Shown: piece by piece, positions 24,983 to 34,125 of the stretch | Position numbering within the stretch: position 1 is the first letter of the stretch | Layout of the letters: every line of letters begins with the position of its first letter | Origin: Paludibacteraceae bacterium | GTDB taxonomy: Bacteria; Bacteroidota; Bacteroidia; Bacteroidales; Paludibacteraceae | Reading direction: 5' to 3' | DNA: 64,000 bases | Assembly: GCA_016937795.1 (NCBI GenBank) | Contig: JAFGVV010000038.1 | Coordinates: 1 to 64,000 of the forward strand | Made by a program: the position numbers and the translations under genes | Notes under the pieces: model-generated | What the model was told of the DNA's origin: nothing | Databases searched by the model: none | The model's input: only the letters and a program-made list of their open reading frames with translations

Positions 24983-27064
24983 TTATTTCAGCCACTGATC
25001 GAGCCAGCCCACAAAAGTTCGTTGCCAGAGCACACCATTTTGAGGTTTCAGCACCCAGTGATTTTCGTCAGGATAAATAAGTAATTTAGCAGGAATACCG
25101 CGTAGCTTTGCAGCATTGAAAGCAGCCATTCCCTGTGAAGCCAGAATCCGATAGTCTTTCTCGCCATGAATTACCATAATCGGCGTATCCCATTTATCTA
25201 CAAATAAATGCGGTGAGTTGGCGTACGAGCGTTGAGCAATTTCGTTGTCCTTTTCCCAATATGCACCACCCAAATCCCAGTTTACAAACCACATCTCTTC
25301 GGTTTCGAGATATTGCTGTTCGAGATTGAACATACCATCGTGAGCTATAAAGGTTTTGAAGCGCTTTTCATGATGACCGGCTAACCAAAACACCGAAAAA
25401 CCACCATAACTTGCGCCCACAGCGCCCAGACGGTCTTTGTCAACAAATGGTTCCTGAGCCACTGCATCGATGGCTGACAGATAATCCTTCATGTTTTGGC
25501 CGCCATAATCGCCACTGATTTGCTCGAGCCATTCCTGTCCGAAACCGGGAAGTCCGCGACGGTTAGGCGCTACGATAATATAATCGGAAGCCGCAAAAGT
25601 CTGCATATTCCAGCGATACGACCAAAACTGACTGACAGCCGATTGTGGTCCGCCCTGACAATAAAGCAGTGTTGGATATTTTTTGTTCGGATCGAATTTT
25701 GGCGGATAAATAACCCAAACCAGCATTTGTTTATTGTCGGTAGTGGTTACCCAGCGTTCTTCCACGCGACCCATTTCCACATGCGAAAGAATATGTTTGT
25801 TTTCAAACGAAAGCTCTCTGGTAGCTCCGTTTCTATGATTTACAGCATAAATCTCGTTGGGTTTGCTCATCGAATGACGCACCGCAACAAGTGTATTGGC
25901 AGCGGGTTGCACCGATTCGAAATCGTGTTGACCTTTGGTGATTTGAGTGATTTTTCCATCGGCCATATCCAAACGGTAAATCTGTGTTTTGGCATGCCAT
26001 ACGCTCACAAAATATATCGATTTCGAATCTTTTGTCCACACAGGTGCTTCCACATTCTGATCGAACGAAGCTGAAAGATCGGTTTTTTCACCCGTTCCCA
26101 GATTCATTACGAAGAGGCGGTTTTTGTCGGCTTCGTAACCATCGCGCTCCATGCTCTGCCACATGAGCCATTTTCCATCGGGCGAAAAGGCAGGATTCTG
26201 ATCGTAGCCCATCATGCCTTCGGTTTTATTTTCAATTTTTCCTGTTTTCAGGTCGTAAAAATAAATGTCCGAGTTGGTCGAAACTGCATAAGCCATTCCT
26301 TCTTTTTTACGACTTGTATAGGCAATGGTTTTCCCATCAGGACTCCATGCAAGTTGCTCAATGCCGCCAAAAGGTTTCATCGGACTTTCGTAAGGTTCGC
26401 CTTCGAGAATATCTTTTGCATTCTTAATTTTTTTACCGGAAAATTCAGCCACAAAGGGATGTGGGACTGATTGTTTCCATTCGTCCCAATGTTTGTACAT
26501 CAAATCGTCCACAATAATACCAGATGTTTTGGGCAGATCGGGATGCAAATCCACAGTGCGTTTGCCGTATTTTACGTCGGCAATATACAGCAGTTTTGTT
26601 TCGTCGGGCGAAATGGCAAAATCGCTGATGCCGCCTTCCACATCGGTCACACGCTCTTTGTCGGTTCCGTCGGCGTCCATAACCCAAAGTTGCATTGAGC
26701 CGCTTTTCGACGAGAGGTATGCAATTTTTTCTCCGCCTTTGAACCATTTGGCAGCTGTTTCGCGAAATTCAGTATCGGTAAGCTGATATTTTCCGGTGCC
26801 ATCGGCATTCATCATAAATAAATCGGAGTTGCTTTTGTCCTGCTCTACAGAATAATAGCTCACTGAGTAAAGTACACGTTTTCCATCGGGCGATACCTGC
26901 ACCCCGCCCACACGACCCATTGCCCAAAGCACTTCGGGCGACATGCGATTGTCTTTAATTTCAGGATATTGACGGCCAATGTGAGGCGAGTCGGATGAAT
27001 TACTGCACGAAACTGCTGTCAGGGCCATTGCCATAAGCGATAATTTTAATAATTTGTTAAGCAT
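24983..27064 (-). CDS. S9-family peptidase (DPP5-like), lipoprotein
   Basis: The 693-residue protein starts with a lipoprotein signal (LTAVSC, cysteine about residue 20). A beta-propeller of PD40/WD40-like repeats follows (ISPDETKLLYIADV, WSPDGKTIAYTSR, FSPDGKWLMWQS). The C-terminal alpha/beta-hydrolase domain has the triad Ser552 (GASYGG), Asp637 (HGEKDYR) and His669 (DENHWVL). This is the prolyl-oligopeptidase family layout, closest to dipeptidyl-peptidase 5 types that release dipeptides from peptide N-termini. It would act in the periplasm or on the surface in peptide use. Its two-box promoter is at 27137-27167. Confidence 0.92.
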   Translation of the reverse strand: MLNKLLKLSLMAMALTAVSCSNSSDSPHIGRQYPEIKDNRMSPEVLWAMGRVGGVQVSPDGKRVLYSVSYYSVEQDKSNSDLFMMNADGTGKYQLTDTEFRETAAKWFKGGEKIAYLSSKSGSMQLWVMDADGTDKERVTDVEGGISDFAISPDETKLLYIADVKYGKRTVDLHPDLPKTSGIIVDDLMYKHWDEWKQSVPHPFVAEFSGKKIKNAKDILEGEPYESPMKPFGGIEQLAWSPDGKTIAYTSRKKEGMAYAVSTNSDIYFYDLKTGKIENKTEGMMGYDQNPAFSPDGKWLMWQSMERDGYEADKNRLFVMNLGTGEKTDLSASFDQNVEAPVWTKDSKSIYFVSVWHAKTQIYRLDMADGKITQITKGQHDFESVQPAANTLVAVRHSMSKPNEIYAVNHRNGATRELSFENKHILSHVEMGRVEERWVTTTDNKQMLVWVIYPPKFDPNKKYPTLLYCQGGPQSAVSQFWSYRWNMQTFAASDYIIVAPNRRGLPGFGQEWLEQISGDYGGQNMKDYLSAIDAVAQEPFVDKDRLGAVGASYGGFSVFWLAGHHEKRFKTFIAHDGMFNLEQQYLETEEMWFVNWDLGGAYWEKDNEIAQRSYANSPHLFVDKWDTPIMVIHGEKDYRILASQGMAAFNAAKLRGIPAKLLIYPDENHWVLKPQNGVLWQRTFVGWLDQWLK

Positions 27065-27136
27065 GCGTTTGTGACTGTGTTGACAATTAGTATTTGTGAA
27101 TAAGGTCGCCGGTCTGCATTACGACCCACGACCTTA

Positions 27137-27167
27137 CAAAAGTAGCTTTTTTGAATGAAAATTCAAA
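27137..27167 (-). promoter_or_regulatory. Promoter of the S9 peptidase gene
   Basis: On the minus strand TTTG (complement of 27164-27167) is followed after 19 bases by TACTTTTG (complement of 27137-27144), a near-ideal Bacteroidota promoter about 72 bases before the start codon. Confidence 0.75.
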
Positions 27168-27197
27168 AAAAACAATTAAATGAACAGGCGACAAAAA

Positions 27198-27330
27198 AAC
27201 AAAGAACAAAGGACAAAGACTTTTGACCTTAGACTTTGGTCATTAGACTTTAGATTAGGTTATTAATTGAGAATCATTTCCGAAACTCGAAACTCAAAAC
27301 TCGAAACTCAGAACTCGAAACTCAGAACTA
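27198..27330. repeat. Heptanucleotide simple repeats (CGAAACT/CAGAACT type)
   Basis: Positions about 27281-27328 are consecutive 7-base units CGAAACT, CAAAACT, CAGAACT repeated head to tail. The preceding 27198-27260 is a looser series of related short words (GGACAAAGACTTTTGACC, TTAGACTTTGGTCATTAGAC). The array ends exactly at the stop codon of the lipocalin gene. This style resembles the short tandemly repeated repetitive sequences described in cyanobacteria. Confidence 0.85.
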
Positions 27331-27855
27331 TTCATGCTCCACCCAAATCAGCTTACTCACATCGAAACCAAGATCGGTTGCGATTTGCAGATATTGTGTT
27401 TTTACGCTTTCGGGAATGGTTTTTTCGCGGGCCAGAATCCACATATAATCGGTGTTTTTACCCACAATAAGTGCGTACTGATAATTTTCGTCGAGTGCAA
27501 TCACATTGTAAGGAGCATAAAATGGTCCGAAGAAGGACACTTTCAGACTTGCTACATCTCGGTCGCCCACAAATTTAGCATTCCCCTCTGCTTCCTGCCA
27601 TTTGTTTTTTACATAGTTATACCCGCGATTCAATACTTTCACTGTGCCATCGTCATTCAGACTGTAACTGGCGGTAGTATTGTTCAGATTGCGCTCGAAA
27701 CGAAAATCGAAACGGGCAATTTCGTACCATTTCCCCAGATAACGGTCGGCATCGAACTGAGTCACAGCTGTAGCGCCTTTTGGCAACTGTGCACACGAAC
27801 CAAGACCCAATAAAATTGCCACTGTAAGCATCGTACTTTTCATTTTTGAGTTCAT
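27328..27855 (-). CDS. blc: Bacterial lipocalin (Blc-like), lipoprotein
   Basis: The 175-residue protein has a lipobox (LGLGSC) and the lipocalin signature (FDADRYLGKWYEIARFDFRFE) with the invariant GxW. The other conserved blocks are VKNKWQEAEGNAKF, PYNVIALDENYQYALIVG and the C-terminal YMWILAREKTIPES. It should be an outer-membrane lipoprotein that binds fatty acids or lysophospholipids, possibly in membrane maintenance. The exact start is ambiguous between ATG codons at 27855, 27843 and 27831. The two-box promoter at 27903-27932 serves it. Confidence 0.93.
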   Translation of the reverse strand: MNSKMKSTMLTVAILLGLGSCAQLPKGATAVTQFDADRYLGKWYEIARFDFRFERNLNNTTASYSLNDDGTVKVLNRGYNYVKNKWQEAEGNAKFVGDRDVASLKVSFFGPFYAPYNVIALDENYQYALIVGKNTDYMWILAREKTIPESVKTQYLQIATDLGFDVSKLIWVEHE

Positions 27856-27902
27856 AATAATAGATTTTTATTGAGATGGATTTGAATTAACAACTGTACA
27901 GG

Positions 27903-27932
27903 CAAATGTACTAATTATATTTATTATTCCAA
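27903..27932 (-). promoter_or_regulatory. Promoter of the lipocalin gene
   Basis: On the minus strand TTG (complement of 27930-27932) precedes TACATTTG (complement of 27903-27910) by 19 bases. It lies in the divergent gap shared with the next gene, whose own -7 box TAATTTTG is at 27994-28001 on the plus strand. Confidence 0.7.
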
Positions 27933-28103
27933 TATTTTATTTCTTTAGTATTTTATTTTCCACTGGAAACAATTTATTGCGGAAATTTTTCTCTAATTTT
28001 GCAATTCCAAAAATCGGATTGCAGAAATATTTCTTTAATCGGATTTCTGAAGACAATTTCAATTTTTAAAAGAACATCAACAGGTATAAATTAGGTATTG
28101 TTA

Positions 28104-30572
28104 ATGAAACATTTAATTGTAGGAGGAGTAGCCGGAGGCGCTACAGCAGCAGCCCGCATCAGAAGGGCCGATGAGCATTCTGAAATCATCATGTTCGAAA
28201 AGGGAAACGATATTTCGTATGCCAATTGTGGCTTGCCGTATTATATTGGTGGCGTAATTGACGAGCGCGACAAGTTATTTTTGCAAACACCACAGTCGTT
28301 CGGACAGCGATTTAATGTCGATGTGCGTGTAAAATCGGAAGTAGTGGCCGTTAATCCCGAACGCAAGGAAGTGACTGTGCGTAATCATCGCAACGAAACC
28401 TATATAGAGTCGTACGACAAACTTTTGCTTTCGCCGGGAGCATCGCCGTTTCGGCCTGCTTTGCCGGGTATCGACAGCGAAGGAATTTTCACGTTACGCA
28501 ACGTGAGTGATACAGATGCGATTAAAAAATATGTAAGTTCACATCAAATTGGTCATGCAGTAGTGATTGGTGCTGGTTTTATTGGTCTCGAAATGGCCGA
28601 AAACCTGCATCACTTAGGCTCCGAAGTTTCTATTGTGGAAATGGCGCCTCAGGTAATGACGCCCATCGATTTTCCTATGGCCGCAATGGTGCATCAACAC
28701 CTCAGTCAGAAAGGCGTGAATCTTTATCTTGAGGAGACTGTAGCTTCGTTCAAAAAGAAAAACAATGGCCTCGAAGTGCAATTTAAAAGTGGAAAAACGC
28801 TTTTTGCCGATTTGGTCATTCTGTCGATTGGCGTGCGTCCCGAAACGAATTTAGCCAAAACAGCCGGACTGAAAACAGGAGTTGCAGGTAGCATCTGGGT
28901 GAACGAATATCTGCAAACTTCAGCTGACGATATTTATGCGGTGGGCGATGCCATTGAATTTCCACATCCAGTCACCGGACAATCATGGTTGAATTATCTC
29001 GCAGTGCCTGCCAATCGTCAGGGCCGTATTGTGGCCGATAATATGGTTTTTGGAAATAAAATCACATACGAAGGTGCCATTGGCACATCTATTGCGAAAG
29101 TTTTCGATATTACAGTGGCCGCTACAGGTATGAACGAAAATCTGTTGAATCGACAGAACGTGAAATTCCTTACCTCCACCACACATTCGGGTTCAAATGC
29201 AGGATATTATCCCGGAGCAATGCCTATGACCATTAAAATAAATTTTGCGCCCGATTCCGGACGAATTCTGGGAGCGCAAATTGTGGGTTATACTGGCGTG
29301 GATAAACGTATGGATCAGATTGCACTGCTGCTTAAACACGACAAAACCATTTACGACCTAACCGAAGTAGAGCATGCTTATGCGCCACCATTTGCTTCGG
29401 CCAAGGATCCGATTGCCATTGCAGGTTATGTGGCTCAGAATATTATTTCGGGAAAAATGCCTGTGGTTTACTGGCAGGATGTGAAAATCGCCGATCCCGA
29501 AAGAACTTTTATGCTTGATGTGCGTACGCAGGATGAATTTTCGCTGAGTGGCATTCCGGGTGCTGTGAATATTCCGCTCGACGATCTGCGCGAAAGAATT
29601 TCGGAAATTCCTACCGACAAAACTATATATGTATTTTGCGCCATCGGATTGCGGGGGTATCTGGCTACCAGTATTTTGCTGCAACGTGGTTTTAAATATG
29701 TATTCAATGTGTCGGGTGGTTTTAAAACTTTCGAAGCGGCCACTGCTCCGATACAAAACCGCACAGGTCTTGGCGAAACCGAAAAACGCCCACAGGAAAT
29801 GGATCTTGACATCCAAACACCAAAACCTGCCAAAAAATTCCTGAAAGTGGATGCTTGTGGCTTGCAATGTCCCGGTCCGATTATGAAACTGAAAAAGACT
29901 ATGGACGAACTGCAGTCGGGCGATCGTATTGAAGTGACTGCTACCGATGCCGGTTTTAGTCGCGATTCGCAGGCCTGGTGCAATATGACCGGTAACCGTC
30001 TGATTTCGCAAAATGCTGAAGCCGGACGATACACGGTAGTCATTGAGAAAATGGACAAAGAGTCTATGGTTGAAGCAGAAAATTGTCCGGTAAAAAGCTC
30101 GGGCAAAGGTAAAACCATGATTATGTTCAGCGACGACCTCGACAAAGCACTTGCTACTTTTGTACTGGCTAATGGTGCTGCTTCCACAGGCGAGCATGTG
30201 TCTATCTTCTTTACTTTCTGGGGATTGAATGTAATCAAGAAAACAAAGAAACCTTCGGTAGTAAAAGATATTTTTGGACGCATGTTTGCTATGATGCTGC
30301 CTGCACATTCCGGAAAACTAAGTCTTTCGAAAATGAACATGTGGGGCATGGGTAGCAAAATGATGCGTTTTATTATGAAGCTGCGTGGCATCGATTCTTT
30401 GGAGTCGCTACGTCAGCAGGCGCTCGATAATGGTGTGGAATTTATTGCCTGCCAAATGTCGATGGATGTGATGGGCGTAAACCGCGAAGAACTAATGGAC
30501 GAAGTAAGTATTGGTGGAGTGGCAGCCTATATGGAGCGTGCTAACGAATCGAATATCAATCTGTTTATTTAA
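28104..30572 (+). CDS. CoA-disulfide reductase-rhodanese-TusA-DsrE fusion
   Basis: This 822-residue protein joins four sulfur-handling modules. Residues 1-450 are an FAD/NAD(P)H oxidoreductase of the CoA-disulfide-reductase type with single active cysteine Cys42 (SYANCGLPYYIGG). Residues about 455-555 form a rhodanese with Cys512 (VFCAIGLRGY). About 583-655 is a TusA/SirA domain with the CPxP motif (CGLQCPGP, Cys585 and Cys589). About 670-822 is a DsrE/F-type domain with Cys783 (IACQMSMDVMG). It may pass sulfane sulfur between these cysteines and reduce CoA persulfide or polysulfide. Start ATG 28104 is preferred over TTG 28098. A MarR-like regulator follows 6 bases downstream. Confidence 0.92.
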   Translation: MKHLIVGGVAGGATAAARIRRADEHSEIIMFEKGNDISYANCGLPYYIGGVIDERDKLFLQTPQSFGQRFNVDVRVKSEVVAVNPERKEVTVRNHRNETYIESYDKLLLSPGASPFRPALPGIDSEGIFTLRNVSDTDAIKKYVSSHQIGHAVVIGAGFIGLEMAENLHHLGSEVSIVEMAPQVMTPIDFPMAAMVHQHLSQKGVNLYLEETVASFKKKNNGLEVQFKSGKTLFADLVILSIGVRPETNLAKTAGLKTGVAGSIWVNEYLQTSADDIYAVGDAIEFPHPVTGQSWLNYLAVPANRQGRIVADNMVFGNKITYEGAIGTSIAKVFDITVAATGMNENLLNRQNVKFLTSTTHSGSNAGYYPGAMPMTIKINFAPDSGRILGAQIVGYTGVDKRMDQIALLLKHDKTIYDLTEVEHAYAPPFASAKDPIAIAGYVAQNIISGKMPVVYWQDVKIADPERTFMLDVRTQDEFSLSGIPGAVNIPLDDLRERISEIPTDKTIYVFCAIGLRGYLATSILLQRGFKYVFNVSGGFKTFEAATAPIQNRTGLGETEKRPQEMDLDIQTPKPAKKFLKVDACGLQCPGPIMKLKKTMDELQSGDRIEVTATDAGFSRDSQAWCNMTGNRLISQNAEAGRYTVVIEKMDKESMVEAENCPVKSSGKGKTMIMFSDDLDKALATFVLANGAASTGEHVSIFFTFWGLNVIKKTKKPSVVKDIFGRMFAMMLPAHSGKLSLSKMNMWGMGSKMMRFIMKLRGIDSLESLRQQALDNGVEFIACQMSMDVMGVNREELMDEVSIGGVAAYMERANESNINLFI

Positions 30573-30578
30573 TTTGAT

Positions 30579-30929
30579 ATGTCGAAAATACTTTGTAAAA
30601 TACGCGACTTGCAGAAAGCGCTCGACGCTTATGCGGCAGCATTTGAAGCTGCTCACGGTCTTTCGCTCAAGGAGGGTATGCTGCTGTGTTGTATAGCTGA
30701 ATCGGAGCGCACAGCTTCCGAAATTGCTTTGGCCACAGAGCTAAGCAGTTCGAATTGTTCAAAGATTATTGCTTCAGCCGAAAGGAAAGAATTGCTCAGG
30801 CGTAGTCTCGGTGCTTCCGATAAACGCAATATGTTTTTCGGACTGACCGAAGAAGGCAAACGCATTCTCGGAAATATCAATGCAAATCCGTTGGAAGTCC
30901 CTGATGTGATTCGGAAAATAATTGAATGA
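30579..30929 (+). CDS. MarR-like winged-helix regulator
   Basis: The 116-residue protein carries a MarR-type winged helix: GLSLKEGMLLCCIAE, SEIALATELSSSNCSKIIASAERKELLRRSLGASDKRNMFFGLTEEGKRIL. The D-x-R wing (ASDKRNMFFGLT) is conserved. It is shorter than classical MarR (about 140) at both ends. It follows the sulfur-fusion gene by 6 bases, so it may sense a reactive sulfur or redox signal and control that gene. Two cysteines lie in tandem (LLCCIAE) and one more in SNCSK. That regulatory role is inferred from position only. Confidence 0.8.
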   Translation: MSKILCKIRDLQKALDAYAAAFEAAHGLSLKEGMLLCCIAESERTASEIALATELSSSNCSKIIASAERKELLRRSLGASDKRNMFFGLTEEGKRILGNINANPLEVPDVIRKIIE

Positions 30930-30934
30930 CGCCA

Positions 30935-30977
30935 CAAAAAAGTCCGTAAATTCAAAAAAAGAATTTACGGACCTTTT
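30935..30977. terminator. Bidirectional terminator between MarR-like gene and nagB
   Basis: A 12-bp perfect stem (GTCCGTAAATTC at 30942-30953, GAATTTACGGAC at 30961-30972) is flanked by A-run on the left and TTTT on the right. It serves the convergent genes on both strands. Confidence 0.85.
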
Positions 30978-30995
30978 AAATATATCTAATATTGC

Positions 30996-31805
30996 TTAAA
31001 GCAGACTTTCAGGATTTAGAGTGTCTTTCTCAATATCCAGGAAGTATTTGTAAGTACCCACTTTCAACTCAGCACAGGCATCGTAGTCGCATACAATAAT
31101 TCCTTTCGGATGCATTTGTAGTGCGCTGATAGTCCACATGTGACTGATAGGTTCTTCTACGGCGTGACGCAAAGCGCGGGCTTTGTTATGTCCGTTTACC
31201 ACAATCAACACTTCTTTGGCATCGAGCACAGTGCCCACACCAACTGTCAGGGCTGTTTTTGGTACTTTGTTTACGTCGTTGTCGAAAAAGCGCGAGTTAG
31301 CAATAATGGTATCTGTAGTCAGTGTTTTCTGACGAGTACGCGACGAAAGCGATGACGCAGGTTCGTTGAATGCAATGTGTCCGTCGGGACCAATGCCGCC
31401 TAAAAACAGGTTGATACCACCTACAGCAACCATTTTGGCCTCATAGGCTGCACATTCAGCTATCAGATCTTCAGCATTTCCATTGAGGATATTTGCATTT
31501 TCGGGCAAAATATCGATATGGCTGAAAAAATTATTCCACATAAACGAATAATAGCTTTCGCTGTGATCCTGTGGCAAACCCACATACTCGTCCATGTTGA
31601 AGGTGATTACATTTTTAAATGAAACCACTCCTTTTTTGTAAAGTTGTATCAAATGACGATACACGCCAAGGGGTGAAGAGCCGGTTGGTAATCCCAGTAC
31701 AAATGGTTTATCTTTCGTTGGCTTTGCATTTAAAATCTTCGAAGCCACGTAATTGGCCGCCCAGGCCGACAGATTTTGATAGTCGGGTTGAATAATTACT
31801 CTCAT
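30996..31805 (-). CDS. nagB: Glucosamine-6-phosphate deaminase
   Basis: The 269-residue protein converts glucosamine 6-phosphate to fructose 6-phosphate and ammonia, feeding amino sugars into glycolysis. [40 protein letters not shown] and [26 protein letters not shown] are the classic active-site blocks of the hexameric enzyme. Length equals the E. coli enzyme. The -7 box TAACTTTG (complement of 31833-31840) lies about 28 bases upstream. No other amino-sugar gene is adjacent. Confidence 0.97.
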   Translation of the reverse strand: MRVIIQPDYQNLSAWAANYVASKILNAKPTKDKPFVLGLPTGSSPLGVYRHLIQLYKKGVVSFKNVITFNMDEYVGLPQDHSESYYSFMWNNFFSHIDILPENANILNGNAEDLIAECAAYEAKMVAVGGINLFLGGIGPDGHIAFNEPASSLSSRTRQKTLTTDTIIANSRFFDNDVNKVPKTALTVGVGTVLDAKEVLIVVNGHNKARALRHAVEEPISHMWTISALQMHPKGIIVCDYDACAELKVGTYKYFLDIEKDTLNPESLL

Positions 31806-32006
31806 GCGATTTAGTTTTATGATTCAAGCTTGCAAAGTTAGGCAATTTTTCAAACAAAAGTGTTTTAATCGAGGAATTAATAAGAGAATTTTATAAATAT
31901 TTTTTATGGAATTTTAATTGCTGATTCGATTCAGATTATTCTTTAAAATACGGATTCAGAATAAAAAATCATACTTTTGTGTGGAAACAAAAATTCAACC
32001 TGACAA

Positions 32007-32786
32007 ATGACTTACCACATTGATATCGATTCGCATTTTATTTATGCTGAAAAAATAAGTTTACAGCAAAGTGACGATGCTCCACTTATCATCTTTCTGC
32101 ACGATGCATGGGGTTGTGTTGCTCTGTGGGGCGATTTTCCTGAAAAACTGGCAGCGCAAACGGGTTGTAATGCTCTTTTGTACGACAGGCGTGGATTCGG
32201 ACAGTCGGGTGCTGATGAGTCCGGCGAGCGTACACCTGAATATTTTTATGACGAAGCGCAGTCGCTTATTACCCTTGTGGATGTGCTGCATGTAAAAAAA
32301 GTTATTCTGTTCGGGCATAGCGATGGCGCTACCATAGCTTTGCTCGCGGCAGCGCTTTATCCCGAACGAGTTGAAGCATTGATGGTGGAAAGTCCGCACA
32401 CTTTTCTCGAAGAAAGCGGGCTGGAAGCCGTTTTCAAAACAGCTCAAAAGACACAGAACACAGGCTTAATCCAGGCTTTGAAAAAATATCATGGCAAAAA
32501 AGCACAATCGCTCTTCAGAAAATGGAAAAATTGCTGGACAAGCGCTGCCTTCGCCGGTTGGTCGGTTTTACCAAAACTCAGCACTATTGAGTGTCCCGTA
32601 TTGGCTTTCAGAGGCGTTAACGATATCTTTGACACAAATGAGCAACTCTACCAATTACAAGACTATATCCAATCTAATATTGAAATAAAAATTATTCCCA
32701 ACGCAGCACATTCTCCACACAAAGAGGCTAAGGATGAAACACTTAAAATTTGTCTTGAATGGGTCAAAAAACATACATTGAAATAA
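32007..32786 (+). CDS. Alpha/beta hydrolase
   Basis: The 259-residue cytoplasmic hydrolase has the oxyanion segment LHDAWGCVALWGDFPE, the nucleophile elbow GHSDGATIALL (serine about residue 102), the acid in RGVNDIFDTNEQ and the histidine in NAAHSPHKE. No signal peptide is present. The family covers esterases, lipases and dehalogenases, and the substrate cannot be predicted. A -7 box TACTTTTG lies at 31972-31979. The gene is not clearly linked to a neighbour in function. Confidence 0.85.
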   Translation: MTYHIDIDSHFIYAEKISLQQSDDAPLIIFLHDAWGCVALWGDFPEKLAAQTGCNALLYDRRGFGQSGADESGERTPEYFYDEAQSLITLVDVLHVKKVILFGHSDGATIALLAAALYPERVEALMVESPHTFLEESGLEAVFKTAQKTQNTGLIQALKKYHGKKAQSLFRKWKNCWTSAAFAGWSVLPKLSTIECPVLAFRGVNDIFDTNEQLYQLQDYIQSNIEIKIIPNAAHSPHKEAKDETLKICLEWVKKHTLK

Positions 32787-32845
32787 CAAACAGCCTTATT
32801 TGTAATCATTCGAAATTTCCATTTTAGCGATTAGCTACTTTTTTA

Positions 32846-32853
32846 TATATTTG
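32846..32853 (+). promoter_or_regulatory. -7 box upstream of holB
   Basis: TATATTTG fits TAnnTTTG, 40 bases before the holB ATG. It may drive the whole holB-PSP1-gldH-trmB row. No clear -33 box. Confidence 0.45.
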
Positions 32854-32893
32854 CAAATCGTAGCATTAAAGCCAACGACTGAAAAATTCAGAC

Positions 32894-34051
32894 ATGTATT
32901 TCTCCGATCTCATTGGACAACAAGATATAAAAAACCGCCTGATACAAACGGTAAAAGAGAACAGAATCCCTCACGCACAACTACTTCGCGGACCTGAAGG
33001 CGTGGGGAAACTGGGTCTTGCCATCGCCTATGCCCGCTATATCTGCTGCGAAAACCGTGGCGATACAGATGCCTGCGGCACTTGCCCTTCGTGTGTTAAA
33101 TACAACAAATTAGCGCATCCCGATCTCCATTTTGTATTTCCTGTAATTAAACCTACAGGAAAAAACTCAGTGGTTTGTGACGATTTTATATCCCAATTCA
33201 GGAGCACCATCCTGCAAAGTCCATATTTCAGTATGCAGCACTGGTACTCATACATTTCGGGAGATGCCAAACAAGGCATGATTTACGCCAACGAAAGCCA
33301 GGAAATTATTCGCAAACTCAGCCTGAAAACTTATGAGTCGGAATATAAAATCATGATTATCTGGTTGCCCGAAAAAATGAACGATACCTGCGCCAATAAG
33401 CTCTTGAAGATTCTGGAAGAGCCACCCGAAAAAACAGTATTTTTATTAGTTTCAAACAATCCCGATGAGATAATTACTACCATTCTATCGCGTACGCAAC
33501 ATATTCATGTGCCCCGACTTACAACCGACGATATTGTGCTGGCACTGATTCATAACCGGGAGTTAGACATTACGCAACAGGACGCAGTAAATGTAGCCCG
33601 CATATCGAATGGCAGTTACCTTAATGCTTTGGCAATTTTAAGCGAGAATGACGAAAACAAACTTAATTTCGAACGCTTTGTAATGATTATGCGACTTGCA
33701 TGGCAGGTAGGGAACCGAAAAGACCATGCATCGCTTAAAACTTTGCGTAAATGGTCCGACGAAATGGCGGCATCGGCCATAGGGCGCGAACGCCAGAAAA
33801 AGTTTCTGCAATACGCACAGCATATGACGCGCGAAAACTTTATTCTCAACCTGCAACAAACCGACCTCAATTATCTGACCACTTACGAAACCGACTTTTC
33901 ACGTAAATTTTCGCCGTTTATCAACGAAAGAAACGTGGAAGACATCATGAAAGAATTTGCATTGGCCGAACGACATATCGAACAAAATGTAAACGCTAAA
34001 ATGGTCTTCTTCGACCTGGTTCTCAAAATCATTATGCTATTGAAACGCTGA
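32894..34051 (+). CDS. holB: DNA polymerase III delta-prime subunit
   Basis: The 385-residue clamp-loader protein has an AAA+ domain (IPHAQLLRGPEGVGKLGLAIAYARYI) in which the Walker A ends GK-L rather than GK-T/S. It therefore probably does not hydrolyse ATP, as in other delta-prime subunits. A four-cysteine zinc module (CENRGDTDACGTCPSCVKY) follows. NDTCANKLLKILEEPPEKTVFLLVSN and ILSRTQHIHVPRL are typical of the family. It works with delta, tau and beta to load sliding clamps. It is followed by the PSP1-type gene at 74 bases. Confidence 0.94.
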   Translation: MYFSDLIGQQDIKNRLIQTVKENRIPHAQLLRGPEGVGKLGLAIAYARYICCENRGDTDACGTCPSCVKYNKLAHPDLHFVFPVIKPTGKNSVVCDDFISQFRSTILQSPYFSMQHWYSYISGDAKQGMIYANESQEIIRKLSLKTYESEYKIMIIWLPEKMNDTCANKLLKILEEPPEKTVFLLVSNNPDEIITTILSRTQHIHVPRLTTDDIVLALIHNRELDITQQDAVNVARISNGSYLNALAILSENDENKLNFERFVMIMRLAWQVGNRKDHASLKTLRKWSDEMAASAIGRERQKKFLQYAQHMTRENFILNLQQTDLNYLTTYETDFSRKFSPFINERNVEDIMKEFALAERHIEQNVNAKMVFFDLVLKIIMLLKR

Positions 34052-34125
34052 AAAACATGCAATTAATCAATCAATTATATAACCGCAGGCATCAACTCCT
34101 GCAAACTAAAAATTAATTTTCTATA

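Noticed and set aside
29468..30391. Long open frame of 307 residues on the minus strand
   Set aside because: It is the shadow of the four-domain sulfur fusion gene in another frame, has no domain signature, and would be fully antisense.
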